DNA of 64,000 bases from Luteibacter sp. UNC138MFCol5.1. GTDB lineage: Bacteria > Pseudomonadota > Gammaproteobacteria > Xanthomonadales > Rhodanobacteraceae. Every line of letters starts with the position of its first letter. Within the stretch, counting starts at the first letter, position 1. Location: positions 610,113-674,112 of the forward strand of contig NZ_FODZ01000002.1 of the NCBI RefSeq assembly GCF_900110505.1, written 5' to 3'. Both the position numbers and the translations under genes were made by a program. Positions 45,290 through 53,004 of this stretch are shown one piece after another. Under the pieces are notes generated by a model. The model did no database searches. It was not told where the DNA came from and saw only the letters and a list, made by a program, of their open reading frames with translations.

Positions 45290-47107
45290 ATGATGCTCGC
45301 CTGGAAGGCGTTGGTCATCGTCCTCGCGACGCTCGTCGCGTCCGCCGCCGCGGCCTACGGGTCCGGCTTCCTGATCTACCTGCTCCTGTCCATCGACGCG
45401 CCGGTGCACTGGGATACCGCGTGGGGCTACGCGCAGGTGCTCGATGAGCCACCGTACCGGGCCTTCGCATGGCGCATCAAACTGGGCATCGGGCTCGGAT
45501 GCGCCCTGGCCTTTCTCGCCTGGTGCGCGCTGCTGTGGCCCGTCGTGCGTTCGCTCTTCCGGGACGGCCCGGACGCGGAGTCGACGCATGGCGACGCCCG
45601 CTTCGCGACGCTGGCCGACCTGAAGAAAGCCGGCCTGCTGACCCGCACGAGGCAAGGCATCCTCATCGGCAAGTACCGCGGCCGGGAGCTGTGGCTGGGC
45701 GGCGCCCAGCACGTCATCACCATCAGTCCGACGCGCTCGGGCAAGACCGCGAGCGTCGCCAAGCCGGTCGCGCTCTCGTACGAGGAGTCGATGGTGGTGC
45801 TCGACGTGAAGGGCGAGCTGTACCAGGACACCAGCGGCTGGCGCGAAGCGCAGGGCCAGCTGATCCGCGTGTGGGCACCGTACGACGACGCAGGCAACAC
45901 CCATCGCTTCAACCCGATGACCGTGCTCGACGGCATGGTCCCGGGCAAGCGCATCGGCGAGATCCAGACCATCGCGGCCATCCTCTATCCCGACGCGCCG
46001 GGGCAGGATCCGTTCTGGATATCGCAGGCTCGTGCAGCGTTCACGGCGTTCGCCTCGTACCTGTTCGAAGCGTGGGACCACGGCCTGGCGACCACGCTTG
46101 GGCCCAGGCCCGACGTCAACACGTCCGATGCCTTCCCGTCCTTCGAACGGATCCTGCGGCTCTCCAGCGGCGACGGCGAACGCGGCACGAAGGCCATGCT
46201 GCAGCTGATCCTGAAGAAGCCCTGCTTCGCCTTCGTCAGCACGCAGACGCGCACCGTGTTCCGGAACCTCGCGAGCCTCTCCGAAGACACCTTCTCGTCG
46301 GTCATCGCGTCCATGCAGGCGCCGTTACAGCAGTTCCTGAGTCCCATCCTGGCGGCGGCCACGAACGCCACCGACATCGACGTGACCAGCCTGCGCCGCC
46401 GGCTCACCACCCTGTACGTGATCATTCCGACCAACAAGCTCGACGAGAGCGCGAAGCTGCTCAACATCTTCTTCAGCAGCGTCATCGGCAACAACCTGGA
46501 CAAGCAGTTGGGCGAAGAGCCGGATCTCAGGCACCAGATGCTCATGCTGATGGACGAGTTCACGGCCATGGGCAGAGTCGACGTCTGGGCGAAGCGGATA
46601 TCGATCTCCGCCAGCTACGGCGTGCGCGACCTCTGCATCGTGCAGAGCCGCGCCCAGCTCGACGGCACCTACGGCGAGAACGACGCACAGAACTTCATCA
46701 CCAACCATGGCGCGCAGATCGTCTTCGCCCCGCGCGAGCAGGCCGATGCCAACGCGTACAGCGAAATGCTCGGCTACCGGACCGTCCGCAGGAGCCAGCG
46801 CAGCACTAGCCGTGGCGGCAGCGGGCACCAGGTGTCGACCAGCCACTCGGAAGAGCGCCGCGCCCTGCTCCTTCCGCAGGAGATCAAGGAACTACCGTCC
46901 GACGACGAACTGATCTTCTACGAAGGCTGCAAACCCATCCGCGCGCAGAAGAACTGGTTCTTCAAGGACAAGGTGTACCGGCAACGGGCGAGCCTGCCGC
47001 CCGCGCGGATCGTGCGGCCCACGGAGCATGCGGCACCTCCCGCAACCCAGTCCGAGTTCGCGGCGAAGCCGGCGACCGAGGCCACGCGCGTCGCGCTGGC
47101 CAGCTGA
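45290..47107 (+). CDS. virD4: VirD4/TraG-type IV secretion coupling ATPase
   Basis: The ATG at 45290 follows AAGGAG by 7 bp and gives 605 residues. Two N-terminal membrane helices (about 5-30 and 57-80) precede the cytosolic ATPase. Walker A is SPTRSGKT (146-153); Walker B ends LMLMDEFTAMG with Asp422-Glu423. Other coupling-protein motifs are VVLDVKGELYQDTSGWR and VQSRAQLDGTYGENDAQNFITNHGAQI. It delivers substrates to a T4SS channel. No virB genes are in the window. Downstream secreted-protein genes and a lipase suggest it serves antibacterial effector delivery. The first immunity-like gene starts 9 bp later. Confidence 0.93.
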   Translation: MMLAWKALVIVLATLVASAAAAYGSGFLIYLLLSIDAPVHWDTAWGYAQVLDEPPYRAFAWRIKLGIGLGCALAFLAWCALLWPVVRSLFRDGPDAESTHGDARFATLADLKKAGLLTRTRQGILIGKYRGRELWLGGAQHVITISPTRSGKTASVAKPVALSYEESMVVLDVKGELYQDTSGWREAQGQLIRVWAPYDDAGNTHRFNPMTVLDGMVPGKRIGEIQTIAAILYPDAPGQDPFWISQARAAFTAFASYLFEAWDHGLATTLGPRPDVNTSDAFPSFERILRLSSGDGERGTKAMLQLILKKPCFAFVSTQTRTVFRNLASLSEDTFSSVIASMQAPLQQFLSPILAAATNATDIDVTSLRRRLTTLYVIIPTNKLDESAKLLNIFFSSVIGNNLDKQLGEEPDLRHQMLMLMDEFTAMGRVDVWAKRISISASYGVRDLCIVQSRAQLDGTYGENDAQNFITNHGAQIVFAPREQADANAYSEMLGYRTVRRSQRSTSRGGSGHQVSTSHSEERRALLLPQEIKELPSDDELIFYEGCKPIRAQKNWFFKDKVYRQRASLPPARIVRPTEHAAPPATQSEFAAKPATEATRVALAS

Positions 47108-47116
47108 CGATCAAGG

Positions 47117-47797
47117 ATGCGCATGAGTCTTCTCACATGGATCCTCTTTTTTCTGCTCCAGCCTTCGACACCGGCTTCCACCGCGCCAACGAAGCATTTC
47201 AACCCGCCCCCGTTGAACCCGCATCCCAAAGAGGCCCTGCACGTCACGATGTCCTTCGATCGCCCGCAGGATGCGAAACGCTACGCGATCACCATGAACG
47301 CGCTCTACCAGAATCAGGCGAGGGAGTGCGGCTACATGGTCCCTGGGTTCAACCGCCGCTTCGTCTATCCCGAAGGGACGTTCGACGTCCCCAACGAGAG
47401 CCACGATCCGCGCCGTGCAAAGTTCTCCATCTTCCTCGACCGCTACGACAGCGGCCATTGCGACTGGGAGTTCGCGGCCGCTCAATTCCGTGTGCACGAG
47501 ATCGAGACGGGCCTTTATACCTATGGTTCGTTGGGACTTGCCGAGCACTTCGCACCAGGCACTGTGTACAAAGGTGTTTGCCCGTTTCGGGAGAGCACGT
47601 TCCCGATAGGGTGTTTTGGCGGCCGCTTCTCCGTTCCTGACACCCCGTTCTACAACGAAGTAACGGCGAGGCGGCGCGTCCCCGTGACCGTACGCGTTAG
47701 CGCGAATTCTGCGCCCCTCCGACCACCCTCTCCCAGCTTCTTCAGCAATTTCGTCAAGCCCGTGGCGCCCAACGATGGCGTTACTTCTCCGCTCTAA
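47117..47797 (+). CDS. Secreted four-cysteine protein, copy 1 (putative immunity protein)
   Basis: The 226-residue protein has a signal peptide (LTWILFFLLQPSTPAS). A single domain shared with the next three genes follows: FNPPPLNPHPKEALHVTMSF, ECGYMVPGFNRRFVYPEG, LDRY, CDWEF, CPF, CFGG and SAPLRP. The conserved cysteines suit periplasmic disulfides. The second ATG at 47123 is better spaced from AAGG and may be used. It is the most diverged copy and follows virD4 by 9 bp. Immunity to a periplasmic lipase effector is inferred from context only. Confidence 0.8.
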   Translation: MRMSLLTWILFFLLQPSTPASTAPTKHFNPPPLNPHPKEALHVTMSFDRPQDAKRYAITMNALYQNQARECGYMVPGFNRRFVYPEGTFDVPNESHDPRRAKFSIFLDRYDSGHCDWEFAAAQFRVHEIETGLYTYGSLGLAEHFAPGTVYKGVCPFRESTFPIGCFGGRFSVPDTPFYNEVTARRRVPVTVRVSANSAPLRPPSPSFFSNFVKPVAPNDGVTSPL

Positions 47798-47869
47798 CGG
47801 AGCCTTGCGCAATAGGCGGGGCAAACCGTCGAGTTACATCGCCGTGCAATGACCACATACACAGCCATC

Positions 47870-47889
47870 ATCCAAGGAATCGGACATGC
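47870..47889 (+). repeat. 20-bp leader repeat with ribosome-binding site, copy 1
   Basis: ATCCAAGGAATCGGACATGC holds AAGGA and an ATG 8 bp later. The same 20 bp, with one variable base, recurs at 48706-48725, 49540-49559 and 50380-50399. The last of these starts the lipase effector. Here it starts a 41-codon remnant frame. Confidence 0.85.
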
Positions 47890-48011
47890 CTTTGCCCCGT
47901 GATCAAGGCACTGTGAGCGCCCGCGCGGAAAGAGAGTCGCACCCTACGAGCAAAGCGAGCAGGCAGTCCACTTCATCTGCGCTGCCGGCGAGAGGAAGAA
48001 CGGTCACATGA
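47886..48011 (+). pseudogene. Effector-start remnant (41 codons)
   Basis: The frame begins MPLPRDQGTVSARAERES, nearly the same seven-residue opening as the lipase at 50396 (MPLPHDQ), behind the same 20-bp leader. It ends 41 codons later at a TGA overlapping the ATG of the next immunity-like gene (ATGA, 48008-48011). The best reading is an effector gene deleted down to its first and last codons. Confidence 0.55.
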
Positions 48012-48652
48012 ACGCTCGTCAACGGATGGCCATCTCACTCATCCTGTACTCGATGCTCTTCGGCTGCACCGAAAAGAAGGATCTGAGCCCGCCACCACTA
48101 AACCTCCATCCCACGGAGGCACTCCACGTCACCGTTTCCTTCGATCGTCCAGACGATGCCAATCGCTACACGATCATCATGGAGGCGCTCTACCAGAATC
48201 AGCAGAGCGAATGCGGCTACACCGAGGGCAGTTGGAACCGTCGCTTCATCTATCCGAAGGGATCGTTCGAGATTCCGGCCACTGCGCGCTACTCGGGACA
48301 GGCGAAGTTCGACATCTATCTCGACAGATATAGCCGGGCGTCCTGTAACTGGGAGCTCGCGTGGCCAGACTTTTCAGTGCGTGACAACTACACGGGAAAG
48401 GTGCTGACGGGGGAGTGGGGCACGCGCGATGACCTTTCTCCCGGCAAGACGTATAGAGCGATATGTCCGTTCAGCGATTCCGAGTTTGCACAGCGATGCT
48501 TCGGCAACCAGCCCATCCCGAACACGCCTCTCTACAACAGCATTCCTACAGAGAGGCGCATACCGGTGACCCTTCATGTATCGAAGGACTCCGCGCCGCT
48601 GCCCCCTGAACCGCCCAGTCACTTCGAGAATTTCGTTCGGCCCGTGCCGTAA
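48008..48652 (+). CDS. Secreted four-cysteine lipoprotein, copy 2 (putative immunity protein)
   Basis: The 214-residue protein has a probable lipoprotein signal: LILYSMLFGC puts a cysteine at residue 20, although Phe at -2 is not ideal. The shared domain follows with LSPPPLNLHPTEALHVTVSF, ECGYTEGSWNRRFIYPKG, CNWELAW, CPF and RCFGNQ. It starts within the stop of the upstream effector remnant, the coupling expected of an effector-immunity pair. Codon use here and in the neighbours is less G/C-biased than the chromosome. Confidence 0.78.
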   Translation: MNARQRMAISLILYSMLFGCTEKKDLSPPPLNLHPTEALHVTVSFDRPDDANRYTIIMEALYQNQQSECGYTEGSWNRRFIYPKGSFEIPATARYSGQAKFDIYLDRYSRASCNWELAWPDFSVRDNYTGKVLTGEWGTRDDLSPGKTYRAICPFSDSEFAQRCFGNQPIPNTPLYNSIPTERRIPVTLHVSKDSAPLPPEPPSHFENFVRPVP

Positions 48653-48705
48653 GCCTAAGTTCCATCGCCGCCATAGGTGGACGGCAACCATTCGCAACCA
48701 CAACC

Positions 48706-48725
48706 ATCCAAGGAATCGGATATGC
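48706..48725 (+). repeat. 20-bp leader repeat, copy 2
   Basis: ATCCAAGGAATCGGATATGC. Its ATG (48722) opens a frame, MHRPREKRFDPIGHLIPKP, that runs without a stop into the copy 3 gene. About 125 bp from here are near-identical to the segment starting at 49540, so leader and remnant were duplicated together. Confidence 0.85.
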
Positions 48726-48823
48726 ATCGACCACGCGAGAAACGGTTCGACCCTATCGGGCACCTGATTCCGAAGCCTCACCAGACCCACCCGCCATCCG
48801 GGCACATGGCACGAGAGAGCACG

Positions 48824-49531
48824 ATGGGAATGACATCTCCGAAGTCACTTCGACACGGCATTGCAGCTGCAATCCTGATGATGGCCCTTCCAAGCGCGGT
48901 CGCGCAGACAAAGGTATTTACGCCACCCCCTCTGAATCCTCACCCGAAGGAGGCGTTGCACATCAAGGTGAATTTCGATCGCCCGGAAGACGCCAGACGC
49001 TACACCGTGGTCATGAGAGCGCGTTACCGGAATCAACAAACCGAGTGCGGCTATATCGAGCCTGACTGGAACCGGCGCTTCATATACCCCGAAGGCGTGT
49101 TCGACATTTCCAATGAGAGCTCGGACCCGGTGCAAGCAAGGTTCAGCATCTACCTGGACCGATACAACGCGCACGAATGCAACTGGGAGTTTGCTTCGCC
49201 GTCAATTTGGGTTAAGGACAGCCTGACTGGCAAGCTCGTCACCACGTTTTGGGGGCTTCGTGAGAGCTTGGTACCCGGCTCCACGTACAAAGCGGTTTGT
49301 CCTTTCCTCGACAACGAACACGTGCGGCGCTGCTTTGGCGGCGGAGAAGCCGTGCCTGAAACGCCGCTCTACCGCGGCATACCTGCAAGCAACCGAATAC
49401 CTATCACTATCGAAGTATCCGCAGACTCGGCGCCGCTACGACCCCGCATGCCGAGTCACTTCAGCAACTTTGCTCGACCATCCCCATCCACTGATGAGCG
49501 GACTACACCGCAGGCCAATCCTGCAGACTGA
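48824..49531 (+). CDS. Secreted four-cysteine protein, copy 3 (putative immunity protein)
   Basis: I chose the ATG at 48824 because the signal peptide begins there (SLRHGIAAAILMMALPSAVAQ), giving 235 residues. The ATG at 48722 in the same frame has the better ribosome-binding site but adds a 34-residue Pro/His-rich lead (MHRPREKRFDPIGHL...), which looks like an effector start fused in frame. Domain motifs are VFTPPPLNPHPKEALHIKVNF, ECGYIEPDWNRRFIYPEGVF, CNWEFASPS, CPF and RCFGGG. It is closest to copy 4. Confidence 0.78.
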   Translation: MGMTSPKSLRHGIAAAILMMALPSAVAQTKVFTPPPLNPHPKEALHIKVNFDRPEDARRYTVVMRARYRNQQTECGYIEPDWNRRFIYPEGVFDISNESSDPVQARFSIYLDRYNAHECNWEFASPSIWVKDSLTGKLVTTFWGLRESLVPGSTYKAVCPFLDNEHVRRCFGGGEAVPETPLYRGIPASNRIPITIEVSADSAPLRPRMPSHFSNFARPSPSTDERTTPQANPAD

Positions 49532-49539
49532 TATCAATT

Positions 49540-49559
49540 ATCCAAGGAATCGGATATGC
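49540..49559 (+). repeat. 20-bp leader repeat, copy 3
   Basis: ATCCAAGGAATCGGATATGC, identical to copy 2. It starts 8 bp after the copy 3 stop. Its ATG (49556) opens MHRPRDKQLDPIGDLNPQP, again in frame with the following secreted-protein gene. Confidence 0.85.
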
Positions 49560-49657
49560 ATCGACCACGCGATAAACAGTTGGACCCTATCGGGGACCTG
49601 AATCCGCAGCCTCACCAAATCCACTCGCCATCTGGGCGCGTTGCACGAGAGAGCACG

Positions 49658-50371
49658 ATGCGAATGACATCTTCGAGGTCACTTCGACACGGCATTGCAG
49701 CTGCAATCCTGGTGATGGCCATTCCGGGCGAAAGTGCGGTCGCGCAGACAAAGGTGTTTACGCCTCCCCCTCTGAATCCTCATCCGAGAGAAGCGTTGCA
49801 TATCACCGTTTCGTTCGATCGACCGGAGGACGGCGATCGCTATTCCATCATTCTGAGCGCGCACTACCAGAACCAGCAGCGCGAGTGCGGTTACGTCGAG
49901 GACAACTGGAACCGGCTGTTCATCTATCCAGAGGGCACGTTCGAGATCCAAAACAAGAGTCGCAACCCAAGACAGGCAAAGTTCGACGTCTACCTCGATC
50001 GCTACAACCGAGAGCAGTGCAACTGGGAATTCGCCTCTCCACAGATTCGAGTGCTCGACACCTATACGGGCAAATTTCAGATTCCGGATTGGGGTGGGCG
50101 CGAAGACCTACGTCCCGGCACGACATACCGGGCGACATGCCCGTTCCGAAACAGCGAGTTCGCGCAACAGTGCTTTGGTAAACGGCCTGTGCCCGAGACA
50201 GCCCTTTACGAGGCCGTCCCCCAGAGCCGACGCATCCGAATCACCGTACATGTTCGAGAAGACTCCGCACCGTTACGACCCAGGAGCCCGAGCCATTTCG
50301 ACAATTTCGTGAGTCCGTTGCCACAACTCGATACACAGACCGTGCCGCCAGCGCTCGGCGGCAGAGACTAA
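49658..50371 (+). CDS. Secreted four-cysteine protein, copy 4 (putative immunity protein)
   Basis: The ATG at 49658 gives 237 residues with a signal peptide (SLRHGIAAAILVMAIPG...VAQ). The ATG at 49556 in frame again adds the 34-residue remnant lead. The domain reads VFTPPPLNPHPREALHITVSF, ECGYVEDNWNRLFIYPEGTF, CNWEFASPQIRV, CPF, QCFGK and SAPLRPRSPSHF. It lies 24 bp before the lipase gene, so it is the natural candidate for its cognate immunity protein. Confidence 0.8.
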   Translation: MRMTSSRSLRHGIAAAILVMAIPGESAVAQTKVFTPPPLNPHPREALHITVSFDRPEDGDRYSIILSAHYQNQQRECGYVEDNWNRLFIYPEGTFEIQNKSRNPRQAKFDVYLDRYNREQCNWEFASPQIRVLDTYTGKFQIPDWGGREDLRPGTTYRATCPFRNSEFAQQCFGKRPVPETALYEAVPQSRRIRITVHVREDSAPLRPRSPSHFDNFVSPLPQLDTQTVPPALGGRD

Positions 50372-50379
50372 CCGCAGTC

Positions 50380-50399
50380 ATCCAAGGAATCGGATATGC
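50380..50399 (+). repeat. 20-bp leader repeat, copy 4 (lipase start)
   Basis: ATCCAAGGAATCGGATATGC, ending in the first bases of the intact lipase gene (ATG at 50396). It shows what the other three copies once preceded. Confidence 0.85.
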
Positions 50400-51607
50400 C
50401 TTTGCCCCATGACCAATACGCATTTCTCGCCCACCGAATCTATAAGCCGCTCATAGTCGGCAGTAGCCTCGAAAGCAATAGTCGACAGTTCCTGGTCAAA
50501 TACGTCTCTCCACCATCCGCCACCAATTATCGCGGCGCGGTAGTACAGGATGAGGCGACTGGCCAACTCATCGTCGTAAACAAGGGTACAGATCCGACAA
50601 ATGTTCACGACCTTATCGCCGACCTTGGCATGGGCATGATGGGTGCGCCCACGCAGTGGCCCGAGGCCGCGAGAACCATGCGATGGGCGCTGGACTACGC
50701 GGAGCAAAACCATATTCCCAAAAGCCACATCAGCATTACCGGCCATTCCCTCGGCGGAGCACTTGCCCAGCTGCAAGCCAGCCTTCCCGAGGCTGCCGGT
50801 ATCCGAGCGGAAACGTTCAACGCCTACGGTGCGGAAGCCATGGCGACCGCCCTCGCCAGAACCCAGGCCCTCGACGTCGCTTCAGCGAGAACTCGCGTGG
50901 TCAATCACCGCATGTTTCATGATCCAGTGTCCAAGTTTGCGGGACATATCGGCTCCGACAAGTTCTACATGGACCAGAGCGACTATCCGCGGCACAAGGA
51001 GGGCAGCCTCTTTCCCATTGGCGAGGCCGTCTCGACCGCGGCGGCGCACGGCATCGGCAACTTCTGGGACAAGGAACGCAATCAGCCGGGCGCGGTTTTC
51101 GCGCACAACTACATGCTTGATCTGCAACATCGCCCGCTGGACGACCTTCCACCCGGCGTACCGCTCGACCTGTCGGCACCGTGGAACATTCTGGGCGAAC
51201 AGCAGCGCTCGCCGGTGTCGCCGGCGACATCGCGGCCATGGGCACCCGGCGCGACGCCCCACGGCGTCGGTCACCTCGGTGACGAGACGCGGGCGCTGTA
51301 CAGCGCCCTGCAGGAACGCGTTCCCGATGCGGGGCCGAAGCGACTCATGCAGTTCACCGCGGCGTGTCATGAGAACGGCATCACGGCCGGGAACCTCGAC
51401 CGGGTTTATCTCAATGAAGAGGCGATGACGATCGAGTTCCACGGCAAGAGCTGGCTCGCGGTACCGACGGTCATCGATCTGAAGAAGCCATCCCCCGAGC
51501 CGGAGCATTCGGTCCGCCAGATCCAGCAGGTCGACCAACAACAGCAGGCGATCGACCAGTACATCGCGCAGACCGCGCAGCTCGGCCGGCAGGGGCCGAC
51601 GCGATGA
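50396..51607 (+). CDS. Lipase-class T4SS effector with XVIPCD-like C-terminus
   Basis: The 403-residue alpha/beta-hydrolase has no signal peptide. The Lipase_3-like domain carries VVNKGTDPTNVHDLIADLG and the nucleophile elbow ITGHSLGGALAQ. The likely triad is Ser118, Asp176 (HDPVSKF) and His237 (FAHNYM). From about 295 the tail resembles the XVIP conserved domain bound by VirD4: HLGDETRALYSALQERV, AACHENGITAGNLDRVYLN, then a Gln-rich end (QIQQVDQQQQAIDQYIAQ). Xanthomonas lipase effectors of this class kill neighbours through the T4SS. The XVIPCD call is from recalled motifs. Confidence 0.82.
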   Translation: MPLPHDQYAFLAHRIYKPLIVGSSLESNSRQFLVKYVSPPSATNYRGAVVQDEATGQLIVVNKGTDPTNVHDLIADLGMGMMGAPTQWPEAARTMRWALDYAEQNHIPKSHISITGHSLGGALAQLQASLPEAAGIRAETFNAYGAEAMATALARTQALDVASARTRVVNHRMFHDPVSKFAGHIGSDKFYMDQSDYPRHKEGSLFPIGEAVSTAAAHGIGNFWDKERNQPGAVFAHNYMLDLQHRPLDDLPPGVPLDLSAPWNILGEQQRSPVSPATSRPWAPGATPHGVGHLGDETRALYSALQERVPDAGPKRLMQFTAACHENGITAGNLDRVYLNEEAMTIEFHGKSWLAVPTVIDLKKPSPEPEHSVRQIQQVDQQQQAIDQYIAQTAQLGRQGPTR

Positions 51608-52488
51608 GGTGGCCATTGTTCGGACGCGGCGAGAGCGCCAAGCGCATGGCCCGATACGACGTGCGCACCACCGAACTGACGGCGCTGCGCCGTCACCTTC
51701 CCGCGATGCGGACGACGGCGGATGAACTCGCGCACGGTGTGGCCCATCTGCAGGTGCTGACCGGTACGGCGGCGCTGCAGCAGTCGGTGTACGGAGTCAC
51801 CGCGCTGAGCGATCTGCATGCGGCGGCGGTCTCGGACCTCGAGAAGGGGCGCGACTTCGGCGCGATGGTTCTGGCGAAGGAAGGCATTCGCCTCGCGGTG
51901 GACGCGACCTATGTGTTCTGCGATCCGGAGGGCAGCCGTCTGGAGGCGCTGATACGCCATCAGCTGGATGCCGAGCGGGAGCGGCTCGCCCATTGGAAGC
52001 GCGCCTTTCCCGAAGACACCCAGCCAGGTCCGTGCCTCAGGCGACTGGACGACCTTTGCCGCCGGTCGCCCTGGTACGCCCAGGCGCCCGAATGGCCGTC
52101 GTTCGTCGGCCGGGCGGAAGCCGTGGGCCTCGACTCGTGGATCCATCCCATCTTCGCGGCCGCGAGCGGCGCGAGCGAAGCGGCTACGCGGCAATTCATC
52201 AACGCGGTGGAACGCGAACAGCTACCGGAATCCGAGCACGCGGCCGCGTCGCGCTACGGGACGGCACGCGACCTTTCGGACACCCTTTACGTGGAAGCGG
52301 TGGCACTGCTCCTCTTCGCCCACGTGTTGCACCAGCTGTCGGTCAACGTCGGCGATGCCGTGGCGACCACCGTGGCGGAGTGCGGCAAGGAACGCATGGA
52401 GTCGCTCCTCGCCGAGCACGACGCGCTCGCCGAAGCGCACGCCAACGACAGGAACGTCTACTTCGCACTGCGTTCTGCCGGCGGTTGA
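51604..52488 (+). CDS. Unknown protein translationally coupled to the lipase effector
   Basis: The 294-residue protein starts inside the lipase stop (ATGA, 51604-51607). It has no signal peptide. It is mostly helical, with many Arg/Glu pairs, and a single hydrophobic stretch near 225-245 (LYVEAVALLLFAHVLHQL). I recognise no family. Coupling suggests a partner: a chaperone or adaptor for secretion, or a cytosolic self-protection factor. Base composition is like the chromosome, unlike the secreted copies upstream. Confidence 0.75.
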   Translation: MRWPLFGRGESAKRMARYDVRTTELTALRRHLPAMRTTADELAHGVAHLQVLTGTAALQQSVYGVTALSDLHAAAVSDLEKGRDFGAMVLAKEGIRLAVDATYVFCDPEGSRLEALIRHQLDAERERLAHWKRAFPEDTQPGPCLRRLDDLCRRSPWYAQAPEWPSFVGRAEAVGLDSWIHPIFAAASGASEAATRQFINAVEREQLPESEHAAASRYGTARDLSDTLYVEAVALLLFAHVLHQLSVNVGDAVATTVAECGKERMESLLAEHDALAEAHANDRNVYFALRSAGG

Positions 52489-52496
52489 TGGCGTTT

Positions 52497-52524
52497 TATC
52501 GCGCCCAGGTGCGCTCCAACGGTG
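52497..52524. repeat. Half REP-like element
   Basis: ATCGCGCCCAGGTGCGCTCC matches one arm of the palindrome at 45041-45116 over 20 bp, but no partner arm is present. It lies between the convergent gene at 51604 and chpC. It looks like a degraded or single REP unit. Confidence 0.6.
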
Positions 52525-52533
52525 GGGGCGTGA

Positions 52534-53004
52534 TCAGGCTTCCGCGAGCATGCCGACGAGCGTGGTCTCGAGCTCTTCCAGGTCCGGGATGATCGCCGTG
52601 TCGTCGCGCACGAGGACGCGGGCGCGTACGCCGAACGGCAGCTCGTGCCCATTGTGGGTGGGCAGGAGCAGTTCGGCGTTGAGCGTCGTCAGGCGCGGGA
52701 AGCCATGGGTGAGGACCGCGATGTAGGGAAGCTCTGCATGCTCGCTCACGGACTTCAGCACGGCGACGCGCGACGCCTGCGCGGGGGCGTCCTCCGGCAG
52801 GCTGGCGACGTGGTCGAAGCTGACGAGCGGAATGCTCCAGCCGCGCCAGGCGATGCGCCCGAGTAGCCACGAGGGCGCGTCCGCCACCGGCTCGACGCCG
52901 GCCAGCGTGATCACTTCGGCCACCGCGGCGTTGGGCAGCAGGAGGCGCACGCCGCCGCTGGGAATCAGGACGCAGCGGATTTCGCGCGGTAACGGCTCGC
53001 TCAT
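52534..53004 (-). CDS. chpC: CheW-like protein of the Pil-Chp system (ChpC-like)
   Basis: The 156-residue protein is one CheW domain: CVLIPSGGVRLLLPNAAVAEVI, WLLGRIAWRGWSIPLVSFD and a late beta strand ELPFGVRARVLVRDD. It should link the receptor PilJ to ChpA. Its ATG overlaps the chpB-like stop (ATGA, 53001-53004). The position at the end of the cluster matches chpC of Pseudomonas. The symbol is by position and domain. Confidence 0.85.
   Translation of the reverse strand: MSEPLPREIRCVLIPSGGVRLLLPNAAVAEVITLAGVEPVADAPSWLLGRIAWRGWSIPLVSFDHVASLPEDAPAQASRVAVLKSVSEHAELPYIAVLTHGFPRLTTLNAELLLPTHNGHELPFGVRARVLVRDDTAIIPDLEELETTLVGMLAEA

Noticed and set aside
47870-50399. The regularly spaced 20-bp repeats as a CRISPR array
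   Set aside because: Spacing is 814-840 bp with genes between, the repeat contains a ribosome-binding site and ATG, and no cas genes are present.
45290-52488. Conjugative element or integrated plasmid around virD4
   Set aside because: No relaxase, integrase, origin or attachment repeats were seen; context fits effector delivery better.
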